This document shows positions 57,121 to 64,000 of a stretch of DNA of 64,000 nt, one piece after another (positions within the stretch are counted from its first letter, which is position 1; each line of letters opens with the position of its first letter). The stretch covers positions 19,662-83,661 of the forward strand of contig DKZG01000003.1 of the NCBI GenBank assembly GCA_002493595.1, given 5' to 3'. Below the pieces are notes generated by a model. That model had not been told where the DNA came from and made no database searches. It saw only the letters and a program-made list of their open reading frames with translations. The stretch is from Ruminococcaceae bacterium UBA7080. GTDB taxonomy: Bacteria; Bacillota; Clostridia; Oscillospirales; Acutalibacteraceae. The position numbers were made by a program, and so were the translations under genes.

Positions 57121-57509
57121 TATTTTTCAACTTTATAGTCAACGCCGTTTTCATCGCACCAATCAGCGACTTTCTTCATAACATATTCGTTTTCGAAAGT
57201 ATCAAATCCGGATGAAATATCTTTATATGCATTAAAATATTTCCAGAAAATTTCAACGCAATCGTAAGAAGAAAGCCCGTCAAATTTTGACGACACCTTT
57301 GGATTATTCAGTGATTTAATGTATGCTCTGATAACCTCTTCGTTACTTATGGTAAGAAAAGGAATAAATCCGAGCTCAACAAGCTTTGTGTAATCCTCAC
57401 AGGGAAGCTCGTTATAACTATAAATTGAATAGTCAGTGCGTGAAAACCAGTACTCGGTTGTAGAACCCCACGCATAGCGCAAATTTTCAGGAGTTAAAAC
57501 AAGTTGCAT
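57120..57509 (-). CDS. Hypothetical protein at the end of the ilv-leu operon
   Basis: 129 residues, soluble, rich in aromatic residues (AWGSTTEYWFSRTDYSIYSYNEL; DCVEIFWKYFNAYKDI) and no membrane segment or recognised motif. AGAGGCAG site before ATG 57509, 22 bases after the leuD stop, and the operon terminator overlaps its stop codon, so it is almost surely expressed with leuCD. No function can be given. Confidence 0.65.
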   Translation of the reverse strand: MQLVLTPENLRYAWGSTTEYWFSRTDYSIYSYNELPCEDYTKLVELGFIPFLTISNEEVIRAYIKSLNNPKVSSKFDGLSSYDCVEIFWKYFNAYKDISSGFDTFENEYVMKKVADWCDENGVDYKVEK

Positions 57510-57531
57510 TTTTCTGCCTCTTATATATCAC

Positions 57532-58014
57532 TTATTTTTCTATAGAATTCATTAATCCGCCGTTTTTGATAATATTTTGAATAAACTCAGGGAACGGCTG
57601 CGCCTGATATGTTTTACCTGTTGTACAGTTAGTGATTAAGCCGCTGTCAAAATCCACCTCGACCTCATCGCCTGCTTTAATATCTCTTGCAGCTTCGTCA
57701 CATTCAAGTATTGCCAAACCGATATTAATTGCATTTCTGTAAAAAATCCTTGCAAAGGTTGATGCTATCACACAGGAAATACCTGATGCCTTAATGGCAA
57801 TGGGGGCGTGCTCACGGGAAGAACCGCAGCCAAAATTAGCTTCGGCAACCATAATGTCACCGCTTTTTACATTATGAACAAAGTCCGCATCAATATCCTC
57901 CATACAGTGCGAAGCAAGCCAGGCTTCATCACTTTTATTAAGATAACGTGCAGGAATGATGACATCCGTATCGACATTGTCGCCAAATTTATGAACTAAA
58001 CCTTTTGCTCTCAT
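57532..58014 (-). CDS. leuD: 3-isopropylmalate dehydratase small subunit
   Basis: 160 residues from ATG 58014, which has GGAGG eight bases upstream; ATG 58020 is too close. Short LeuD/HACN type: [20 protein letters not shown] at the start, [20 protein letters not shown] near 60, [14 protein letters not shown]. With LeuC it isomerises 2-isopropylmalate to 3-isopropylmalate in leucine synthesis. The length is that of the archaeal/clostridial form, not the 200-residue enterobacterial form. Confidence 0.95.
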   Translation of the reverse strand: MRAKGLVHKFGDNVDTDVIIPARYLNKSDEAWLASHCMEDIDADFVHNVKSGDIMVAEANFGCGSSREHAPIAIKASGISCVIASTFARIFYRNAINIGLAILECDEAARDIKAGDEVEVDFDSGLITNCTTGKTYQAQPFPEFIQNIIKNGGLMNSIEK

Positions 58015-58027
58015 TAACATTACCTCC

Positions 58028-59287
58028 TTACAGACTGCGTGGATCTGCAATATAGCCTGCAACTGCCGACGCTGCTGCCACTGCAGGTGACGCAAGATAA
58101 ATTTCTGATTTGGTGTGGCCCATTCTGCCTACAAAATTGCGGTTTGATGTGGACACCGCCTTCTCGCCGGAGGCAAGAATACCCATATGCCCGCCAAGAC
58201 AAGGTCCGCAGGTAGGAGTTGATACAATTGCACCGGCTTCAACAAAAATCTCTGCTAAACCCTCTTTGATACATTGAAGATAAATAGCCTGTGTTGCAGG
58301 AATGATAATACAGCGAATTCCCTTTGCAATTTTTTTATTCTTAAGAATTGAAGCTGCTGTACGCATATCCTCAATACGACCGTTTGTACAGGAACCGATA
58401 ACAACCTGGTCAATTTCAATTTGACCAAGCTCGTCAACAGGCTTTGTATTCTCAGGAAGATGAGGACAAGCAACTGTAGGTTTAAGTGTGCTCAGATCAA
58501 TTTCAACAACGCTGTCATATTCAGCATCAGCATCAGCTTCATATATTTTATATTCTCTGAGACTTCTGCCGTTTACATATGAAAGTGTAACATCGTCAAC
58601 AGGGAAAATGCCGTTTTTAGCACCACATTCAATTGCCATATTGGAAATACAAAGACGATCATCCATTGTAAGCTCCCGAACACCGTCACCCGTAAATTCG
58701 AGCGACTTGTACAGAGCACCGTCAACACCTATTGTACCAATCAGATGAAGCACAACATCTTTGCCGCTTATAAACGGAGCCTTTTTGCCTGTAACAACCA
58801 CCTTAATTGCGGACGGAACCTTAAACCAGGCTTTTCCGGTTGCCATACCGGCTGCCATATCGGTAGATCCAACACCTGTTGAAAATGCACCGAGTGCACC
58901 ATATGTACAGGTATGTGAGTCTGCACCTATAATACAATCGCCGCAAGTAACAATCCCCTGTTCGGGAAGCAGTGCATGTTCAATGCCCATATTGCCTACA
59001 TCATAATAGTGGAGAATATCATTCTTTTTAGCAAATTCCCTAACCTGCTTGCAGTTTTCAGCAGACTGAATATCCTTATTAGGAGTAAAATGATCCATTA
59101 CAAGAGATATTCTGGTTTTATCAAAAACAGAAGTTCTGCCAAATTTATTCATTTCATTAATGGCTACCGGAGAGGTTACATCATTACCGAGAACCATATC
59201 CAGCTTTGCCTCAATCAGCTGACCCGCAACAACCTTATCAAGCCCTGCGTGGTCTGCCAAAATTTTCTGAGTCATTGTCATACCCAT
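58028..59287 (-). CDS. leuC: 3-isopropylmalate dehydratase large subunit
   Basis: 419 residues, the short LeuC2/HACN form. Aconitase-type 4Fe-4S cysteines in [12 protein letters not shown] and [55 protein letters not shown] carries the third Cys and catalytic His region. AGGTGAATAACT before ATG 59287. Homoaconitase is the alternative, but ilvBN next door points to leucine. Confidence 0.95.
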   Translation of the reverse strand: MGMTMTQKILADHAGLDKVVAGQLIEAKLDMVLGNDVTSPVAINEMNKFGRTSVFDKTRISLVMDHFTPNKDIQSAENCKQVREFAKKNDILHYYDVGNMGIEHALLPEQGIVTCGDCIIGADSHTCTYGALGAFSTGVGSTDMAAGMATGKAWFKVPSAIKVVVTGKKAPFISGKDVVLHLIGTIGVDGALYKSLEFTGDGVRELTMDDRLCISNMAIECGAKNGIFPVDDVTLSYVNGRSLREYKIYEADADAEYDSVVEIDLSTLKPTVACPHLPENTKPVDELGQIEIDQVVIGSCTNGRIEDMRTAASILKNKKIAKGIRCIIIPATQAIYLQCIKEGLAEIFVEAGAIVSTPTCGPCLGGHMGILASGEKAVSTSNRNFVGRMGHTKSEIYLASPAVAAASAVAGYIADPRSL

Positions 59288-59342
59288 AGTTATTCACCTG
59301 ATTTCTTTATTTTAAGTCTAGTTTTAAGGACAAAATTAACAC

Positions 59343-59855
59343 TTATACATCTTCCGTAAAGGAACCTTCGCCTCTTTCAAGAGAGGTAATACCGGTACGG
59401 GCAAGCTCCACAATACCAAAATCATTTTCCAAATCCTTGATAAACATATCAATCGTTGCACCGGCACCTGTGAACTCCAAGGTCATAGTTGTCATGGATA
59501 CATCAAGCACACGTGCACCGTATCTTACATTAAAAGCAAGCAGTTTATTCTTGGTTTCAATGCCTGCAGCATTCACTTTAACCAGAAGAAGCTCACTTGA
59601 TACGGATTTGCCGTCTGATAATTCAGCAACCTTCTTAACAATTTCGAGCTTTAAAAGCTGTGCTTTTATCTGCCTGAAATTTTCAGGCTCGGTATAAGTT
59701 TCAATTGTCATTCTTGAAAACGCAGGATCCTCGGTTTCACTAACCGTCAAAGAACTAATATTATAGCCTCTTCTTGAAAAAAGACTTGCAACACGCTGAA
59801 GTACACCGTATACATTATCAACAAGAACCGACAAAACAAGCTTTTCTTCTGCCAT
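59343..59855 (-). CDS. ilvN: Acetolactate synthase small (regulatory) subunit
   Basis: 170 residues. ACT domain at 1-80 (LSVLVDNVYGVLQRVASLFSRRGYNISSLTVSETEDPAFSRMTI) that binds valine for feedback inhibition, then the ALS_ss C-terminal domain (ARVLDVSMTTMTLEFTGAGATIDMFIKDLE). AAGGAGGAAATG site within the end of ilvB; two bases after its stop. Also called IlvH in enterics. Confidence 0.95.
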   Translation of the reverse strand: MAEEKLVLSVLVDNVYGVLQRVASLFSRRGYNISSLTVSETEDPAFSRMTIETYTEPENFRQIKAQLLKLEIVKKVAELSDGKSVSSELLLVKVNAAGIETKNKLLAFNVRYGARVLDVSMTTMTLEFTGAGATIDMFIKDLENDFGIVELARTGITSLERGEGSFTEDV

Positions 59856-59857
59856 AA

Positions 59858-61519
59858 TTACATTTCCTCCTTAATATCAGCTACCGAACCGCCCGGAGGA
59901 ATCATTGGAAGTACATTAGAATCCGGTGATATTCTGCACTCTACAACCACAGGACCGTCAATGCTGAAGGCTTCCTCCAAAACTGCATCAATTTCTTCAT
60001 TATTATGAATACGCAATCCCTTAACACCGAATGCCTCGGCAACCTTAACAAAATCAGTTGCACGGTGAGGATCAGTATCCGAAAAACGATTATTATAAAA
60101 AATCTTCTGCCACTGGCGCACCATACCAAGAACTGTGTTATTCATAATAAACATAACAACCGGAATATTATAAGAAGCCATTGTGGCAAGCTCGGTTAAA
60201 TTCATATGAAAACCACCGTCACCTGCAAACAGCACAACACGCCTGCCCGGGCATCCGACTGCAGCACCCATAGCGGCACCCATGGAATAACCCATTGTAC
60301 CCAAACCGCCTGAGGTTAAAAGCGTACGGGGCAATTTATATTTATAAAACTGAGCAGCCCAAAGCTGGTGCTGACCTACATCGGTAACCACAATAGTATC
60401 CTCTGCCGTTTTGCTGTCAACTGCTTCAATAAGAGTCTGCGGATTTACATAGTCGCCAATCTGAATCTGATTGAAAGGACGCTTAAAGCCATCAATCTCA
60501 GTCTTCCATTCGCTGTGGTCAAGCTGCTCAACAGCACGTGTAAGCATAGGAATAACCTCAGCCAGATCACCTCTCAGGTGGTAATTTGAAACGATATTTT
60601 TATCCATTTCAGCAGAATCAATATCAATATGTAAAATCTCGGCATTAGGAGCAAACTTAGCTCTGTTGCCGGCAACACGGTCAGAGAAACGAGCACCTGC
60701 AACAATAAGAACATCACATTCATGAGCAGCCTTATTGCACTCAAAATGACCATGCATACCGATAAGACCGAGATGAAGCGGATGACCGTTTGGAAAAGCA
60801 CCGAGACCCATAAGCGATGATACAACCGGTGCATCAATTTTTTCAGCGAATGTTATAAAATCCTCTCCAACATCTGAAAGAATTGCACCGCCGCCAACAT
60901 ATATAAGAGGTTTTTTAGCATTTGAAATCAGCTCAACAGCTCTATCAAAACAGCTTTGCTTAGGCTTTTTGAAAGGAGCGATTTCAACCTTAGGCTGCTT
61001 AGTATATTCACACATATCTGCAGTTAAATCCTTCGGAATATCAACCAAGACAGGCCCCTTGCGTCCGCTCTGGGCAATTTCGAATGCACGGCGAAGCGTA
61101 GGTGCGAGTTCCTTTATATCCTTAACCATGAAGTTATGCTTGGTTATAGGCATTGTAATACCTGTTATATCAACCTCCTGAAAGGAGTCACGTCCCAAAC
61201 CTGAGGTAGCATAATTGCATGTTATTGCAACAACAGGGATAGAGTCCATATAAGCTGTAGCTATTCCGGTTACAAGATTTGTTGAGCCGGGGCCCGATGT
61301 TGCAAAACAAACACCAACCTTGCCCGTTGCTCTGGCATAACCGTCGGCAGCATGTGAAGCACCTTGTTCATGTGCAGTCAGAATATGATTAAAGGTATCA
61401 CCATATTTATAAAGCTCGTCAAATATATTCAAAATCGTTCCGCCGGGATAACCAAAGACCGTATCAACACCCTGCTCCTTAAGAACTTCCAGAACAATTT
61501 GTGAACCATTCAGTTTCAT
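59858..61519 (-). CDS. ilvB: Acetolactate synthase large subunit
   Basis: 553 residues. Thiamine-diphosphate enzyme: VFGYPGGTILNIFDELY with catalytic Glu in TAHEQGASHAADGYARATGKVGVC, FAD domain SLMGLGAFPNGHPLHLGLIGMHG, and TPP motif AGDGGFHMNLTELATMASYNIPVVMFIMNN. It makes acetolactate or acetohydroxybutyrate for valine, leucine and isoleucine. GGGAGAGG site. First gene of ilvB-ilvN-leuC-leuD; ilvC, ilvD, leuA and leuB are elsewhere. Confidence 0.97.
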   Translation of the reverse strand: MKLNGSQIVLEVLKEQGVDTVFGYPGGTILNIFDELYKYGDTFNHILTAHEQGASHAADGYARATGKVGVCFATSGPGSTNLVTGIATAYMDSIPVVAITCNYATSGLGRDSFQEVDITGITMPITKHNFMVKDIKELAPTLRRAFEIAQSGRKGPVLVDIPKDLTADMCEYTKQPKVEIAPFKKPKQSCFDRAVELISNAKKPLIYVGGGAILSDVGEDFITFAEKIDAPVVSSLMGLGAFPNGHPLHLGLIGMHGHFECNKAAHECDVLIVAGARFSDRVAGNRAKFAPNAEILHIDIDSAEMDKNIVSNYHLRGDLAEVIPMLTRAVEQLDHSEWKTEIDGFKRPFNQIQIGDYVNPQTLIEAVDSKTAEDTIVVTDVGQHQLWAAQFYKYKLPRTLLTSGGLGTMGYSMGAAMGAAVGCPGRRVVLFAGDGGFHMNLTELATMASYNIPVVMFIMNNTVLGMVRQWQKIFYNNRFSDTDPHRATDFVKVAEAFGVKGLRIHNNEEIDAVLEEAFSIDGPVVVECRISPDSNVLPMIPPGGSVADIKEEM

Positions 61520-61560
61520 ATATACCTCTCCCCCACAGTTTCTAAAAAATGTTAAGAATT

Positions 61561-61589
61561 ATGATATAATATTTGAATTATAAAGTCAA
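61561..61589 (-). promoter_or_regulatory. Probable sigma-A promoter of the ilv-leu operon
   Basis: Minus strand TTGACT (61584-61589), 17-bp spacer, TATCAT (61561-61566). The leader to ilvB is only about 35 bases, too short for a T-box or leader-peptide attenuator. Confidence 0.6.
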
Positions 61590-61614
61590 GTGGCAATATA
61601 TATGTAATTTATAC

Positions 61615-61643
61615 TTGTAAATGGTATTTTTTTGTTATATAAT
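61615..61643 (+). promoter_or_regulatory. Sigma-A promoter of ychF
   Basis: TTGTAA, 17-bp spacer, TATAAT, divergent from the ilv promoter about 25 bases away. Confidence 0.65.
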
Positions 61644-61697
61644 AATATATAATAAACTGAATATTATTAGAAATATATTTTTAAGGAGACTATATTA

Positions 61698-62792
61698 ATG
61701 AAACTCGGTATTGTTGGACTGCCCAACGTCGGCAAAAGCACACTTTTTAATGCCATTACAAATGCCGGCGCACAAAGTGCAAACTATCCATTTTGCACCA
61801 TCGAACCAAACGTGGGTATGGTAAGCGTGCCTGATGAGCGTCTTGATAAACTGGCTGAAATGTACAATCCTGATAAATTCACACCTGCTACAATTGAATT
61901 CGTAGACATAGCCGGATTAGTAAAGGGTGCCGCTCAGGGTGAAGGCTTGGGAAATAAATTTCTTTCGCACATTCGCGAGGTAGATGCAATTATTCATGTT
62001 GTACGCTGCTTTGATAATGATGATATTACTCATGTTGACGGCAGTATTGACCCTTCAAGAGATATTGAAACCATAAACCTTGAGCTTATTCTGTCAGATC
62101 TTGATATTCTTTCAAGGCGAATTGAATCACGAAAAAAAGCAATGAAGGGTGATAAAACACTTGCACCTGAAGTTGATTTTCTTGAAAGGCTTCAATCAGA
62201 GATGGAACAAGGGAAAACTGCACGAAGCATTGAAATCACGGATGATGAGCACGAATACCTAAAAGACGTTTCTCTTCTCACAATCAAGCCTGTAATTTAT
62301 GCGTGCAATATGGGCGAGGATGATTTTACCAAAGGTATTGAGAATAACAAATACTATAAAGCCGTTGAAGAAATAGCTGCTGCCGAAGATGCAGAAACAC
62401 TGCCGATATGCGCTGAAATGGAAGCTGAAATTGCCCAGCTTGATGAGGAAGAAAAAGAAATGTTTTTGGCTGATATGGGGCTTGAAAAAAGCGGTCTTGA
62501 CAGACTCATAAAAAAAAGCTATACACTGCTTGGTCTTATTTCTTATCTTACTGCGGGTAAACCCGAGGTAAGAGCCTGGACTATAAAAAAGGGGACCAAA
62601 GCCCCTCAAGCTGCCGGTAAAATTCATACTGATTTTGAAAGAGGTTTCATAAGGGCAGAGGTTGTTTCGTTTGCGGATTTGATGGAATGCAAAAACATGA
62701 CCGCAGCCAAAGAGAAGGGACTTGTTCGTTCAGAAGGCAAAGAATACGTTATGAAAGACGGCGATATTGTACTCTTCCGTTTTAACGTATAA
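61698..62792 (+). CDS. ychF: Redox-regulated ATPase YchF (Obg-like ATPase)
   Basis: 364 residues. Obg/YchF family: G1 loop GLPNVGKSTLFNAI at 6-16, PFCTIEPNVGMV switch, DIAGLVKGAAQGEGLGNKFLSHIREVDAIIHVVRCF (G3), and the YchF-specific NMGEDDF in place of the guanine-specifying NKxD, which fits its preference for ATP. C-terminal TGS-like domain YLTAGKPEVRAWTIKKGTKAPQAAGKIHTDFERGFIRAEV. Binds ribosomes; role in stress and translation control. AAGGAG before the ATG. Confidence 0.97.
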   Translation: MKLGIVGLPNVGKSTLFNAITNAGAQSANYPFCTIEPNVGMVSVPDERLDKLAEMYNPDKFTPATIEFVDIAGLVKGAAQGEGLGNKFLSHIREVDAIIHVVRCFDNDDITHVDGSIDPSRDIETINLELILSDLDILSRRIESRKKAMKGDKTLAPEVDFLERLQSEMEQGKTARSIEITDDEHEYLKDVSLLTIKPVIYACNMGEDDFTKGIENNKYYKAVEEIAAAEDAETLPICAEMEAEIAQLDEEEKEMFLADMGLEKSGLDRLIKKSYTLLGLISYLTAGKPEVRAWTIKKGTKAPQAAGKIHTDFERGFIRAEVVSFADLMECKNMTAAKEKGLVRSEGKEYVMKDGDIVLFRFNV

Positions 62793-62861
62793 AACGCACT
62801 GCACAAAATGTCTGTTTTGGTCGAAATGTTTAAATTAATGATGATGTGTTAAATATTTTTG

Positions 62862-62890
62862 TTGACTTTTCAACAAAATATTGATATTAT
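62862..62890 (+). promoter_or_regulatory. Sigma-A promoter of the sigma factor gene
   Basis: TTGACT, 17-bp spacer, TATTAT. The start at about 62897 leaves a leader of some 16 bases and rules out the upstream start codon at 62859. Confidence 0.75.
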
Positions 62891-62912
62891 ATTAACAAGG
62901 TGGGAGAGAATT

Positions 62913-63485
62913 ATGTCAGAGTTTAACCTAAAAACCGATGACGAAATTCTTTCAGGTGCGCAATCCGGCGACGATATACAAACTGAAATTCTGATTGAAA
63001 AATACAGAAGCATAGTTGAAGTGATTGCCTCAAAATACAAGGACTCCCCTCTTGAACGGGAAGATCTTGTACAAGAAGGCATGATTGGCTTACTCGCGGC
63101 ACTTAAATCTTATAAAAAGGATAAAGGCGCCAGTTTTAAGACATATGCAAGAATCTGTATAGACAATTCAATTCAGACAGCTCTGAGAAAATTTAACAGG
63201 CAAAAGGATATTCCTGTCCAAAATCTGATTGAATATCAGGAAGAGGATTTGCCTGTAGAAAGCAGTTATGCCAGTGCTGAAGATATCGTTATCGCCCAAG
63301 AAAGCGTTTCACTGTTGACTAAAGTTCTTATAGAAAATCTCTCTGATTTTGAAAACGAAGTCTTAAGACTGCACATTGTCGGTTGCAGCTACAATGAAAT
63401 TGCAAAAAGATTATGCAAAACACCTAAAGCAATTGATAATGCTTTACAGCGTGTCAGGAAAAAATTAACCGTAATTTCCATGTAA
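62913..63485 (+). CDS. SigH-like sigma-70 family RNA polymerase sigma factor
   Basis: 190 residues from ATG 62913, with GGGAGAG upstream and a promoter that excludes the longer frame. Region 2 at about 25-95 (REDLVQEGMIGLLAALKSYKKDKGASFKTYARICIDNSIQTALRKFNRQ) and region 4 at about 135-185 (LSDFENEVLRLHIVGCSYNEIAKRLCKTPKAIDNALQRVRKKL). KAIDNALQRVRKKL is close to Bacillus SigH (Spo0H), which starts sporulation. No anti-sigma gene adjoins it. It lacks about 25 residues relative to SigH, so an alternative stress sigma is possible. Confidence 0.82.
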   Translation: MSEFNLKTDDEILSGAQSGDDIQTEILIEKYRSIVEVIASKYKDSPLEREDLVQEGMIGLLAALKSYKKDKGASFKTYARICIDNSIQTALRKFNRQKDIPVQNLIEYQEEDLPVESSYASAEDIVIAQESVSLLTKVLIENLSDFENEVLRLHIVGCSYNEIAKRLCKTPKAIDNALQRVRKKLTVISM

Positions 63486-63527
63486 CGCTCAAAACCGACA
63501 ATATTTTATTTTAAGAGGTGCAAAAAA

Positions 63528-63806
63528 ATGTTTGAAGACAAAACTTTAGTCTGCAAGGACTGCGGTAACGAGTTCGTATTTACGGCCGGTGAACAGGAAT
63601 TCTATGCATCAAAAGGCTTTGTAAATGAGCCACAGAGATGTAAAGAATGCCGCACAAAAAGAAAGGAAGCCATGAAAGGTTCACGTGAACTCCACGATGC
63701 TGTTTGTGCTACATGCGGCGCTGCATGCAAGGTTCCGTTTATTCCGAATGGTGAGCGTCCTGTATACTGCAGCGATTGCTTCGCAAAAATGAAAGAAGAA
63801 GGCTAA
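63528..63806 (+). CDS. Small zinc-ribbon protein
   Basis: 92 residues with two zinc ribbons: VCKDCGNEF ... RCKECR at about 8-43, and CATCGAACKVPFIPNGERPVYCSDCF at about 60-85. This is the zf-trcl/CxxC-CxxC pattern found in Clostridia; it probably binds zinc and perhaps RNA or a protein, but no function is known. AAGAGGTG before the ATG, 42 bases after the sigma factor gene, so perhaps co-transcribed. Confidence 0.82.
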   Translation: MFEDKTLVCKDCGNEFVFTAGEQEFYASKGFVNEPQRCKECRTKRKEAMKGSRELHDAVCATCGAACKVPFIPNGERPVYCSDCFAKMKEEG

Positions 63807-63820
63807 ATAACTTCATCAAT

Positions 63821-63851
63821 AAAGGCTGCTAAAAACAGCCTTTATTTTTTT
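63821..63851 (+). terminator. Terminator after the zinc-ribbon gene
   Basis: 8-bp stem AAAGGCTG/CAGCCTTT (63821-63828 with 63836-63843), followed by ATTTTTTTG. Confidence 0.9.
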
Positions 63852-63861
63852 GAAAAAATTC

Positions 63862-63890
63862 TTGACATATTTTTAAAGCTGTGGTAATAT
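63862..63890 (+). promoter_or_regulatory. Sigma-A promoter of tRNA-Ser
   Basis: TTGACA, 17-bp spacer, TAATAT, with an expected start near 63897, nine bases before the tRNA. Confidence 0.85.
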
Positions 63891-63905
63891 TATTGAGCAA
63901 TAAAC

Positions 63906-63991
63906 GCAGAGGTATCGAAGAGGTCATAACGAGGCGGTCTTGAAAACCGTTTGTCCGAGAGGGCGCGTGGGTTCGAATCCCACCCTCTCCG
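63906..63991 (+). tRNA. tRNA-Ser (anticodon TGA)
   Basis: Class II tRNA with a long variable arm (TTTGTCCGAGAGGGCGCG region), anticodon loop CTTGAAA, T-loop TTCGAAT, discriminator G. Acceptor GCAGAGG/CCTCTCC pairs except for a C-C mismatch at position 2. No CCA is encoded, unlike the five-tRNA cluster. Confidence 0.92.
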
Positions 63992-64000
63992 TTTCGAAAA

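Noticed and set aside
61520..61700. T-box or leader-peptide attenuator ahead of ilvB
   Set aside because: The predicted leader is about 35 bases, with no AGGGTGG-like box, specifier hairpin or terminator.
1..64000. CRISPR arrays, phage, insertion sequences or toxin-antitoxin pairs
   Set aside because: None seen: no spaced direct repeats, no transposase, integrase or typical two-gene small ORF pairs.

Overview
The window looks like a chromosomal segment of a low-GC, Gram-positive, spore-forming member of the Clostridia, probably a gut Ruminococcaceae/Oscillospirales-type organism. That placement rests on gene content: a YtfJ/GerW sporulation protein, a SigH-like sigma factor, UppP, YqhQ, ScpA/ScpB next to YtfJ and a DacF-type carboxypeptidase, BspA-type leucine-rich repeats, DUF2804 and DUF5711 proteins, and AGGAGG ribosome binding sites with sigma-A promoters of 17-bp spacing. 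No transposase, phage gene or CRISPR array was seen. Almost all of it is core genome.

Layout. Bases 1-4.7 kb (minus): fumarase beta subunit, a small coiled-coil protein, and two tandem membrane-anchored parvulin foldases. 4.9-6.3 kb (plus): an O-antigen-ligase-type membrane protein. 6.4-8.2 kb (minus): a BMP-family lipoprotein with three beta-rich repeats inserted between the two halves of its binding domain. 8.3-11.4 kb (plus): a methylthioadenosine salvage operon (nucleoside phosphorylase, MtnA, MTA/SAH deaminase). 11.4-16.9 kb (minus): methyltransferase, NAD-dependent epimerase, UppP, an unlisted 34-residue peptide gene, and a secreted leucine-rich repeat protein. 17-20.1 kb (minus): a three-gene biotin-dependent carboxyltransferase set with no membrane subunit here.

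20.2-31.3 kb (minus) is one tightly packed run of 13 genes: lipoprotein, response regulator, histidine kinase, YqhQ, PrmC, M50 protease, ScpA, ScpB, DUF2953, YtfJ, DacF, RluB and a GyrI-like protein. 31.4-41 kb (minus): DUF2804 protein, uracil permease and uracil phosphoribosyltransferase, then UvrA, a MATE exporter and UvrB in one run. 41.07-41.6 kb (minus): five tRNA genes (Gly, Arg, His, Gln, Lys in transcription order) from a consensus promoter.

41.7-54.25 kb (minus) is a second run of 13 genes: ruvC-ruvA-ruvB-glmM-RNA methyltransferase-ecfA1-ecfA2-ecfT-truA-DUF5711-cvpA-pgsA-clpE-like. 54.3-54.6 kb holds a 103-bp palindromic, apparently structured element. 54.6-57.1 kb: iron-sulfur flavoprotein, cation diffusion facilitator, membrane-anchored hypothetical protein. 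57.1-61.5 kb (minus): ilvB-ilvN-leuC-leuD plus a small unknown gene. 61.7-64 kb (plus): ychF, SigH-like sigma factor, zinc-ribbon protein and tRNA-Ser.

No complete new defence or mobile system was found. The best leads are the 34-residue peptide gene behind the LRR protein, the chimeric BMP lipoprotein, the 54.5-kb palindromic element, the soluble transcarboxylase-like operon, and the methylthioinosine route implied by the salvage operon. All domain assignments are by reading the sequence; no database search was run.
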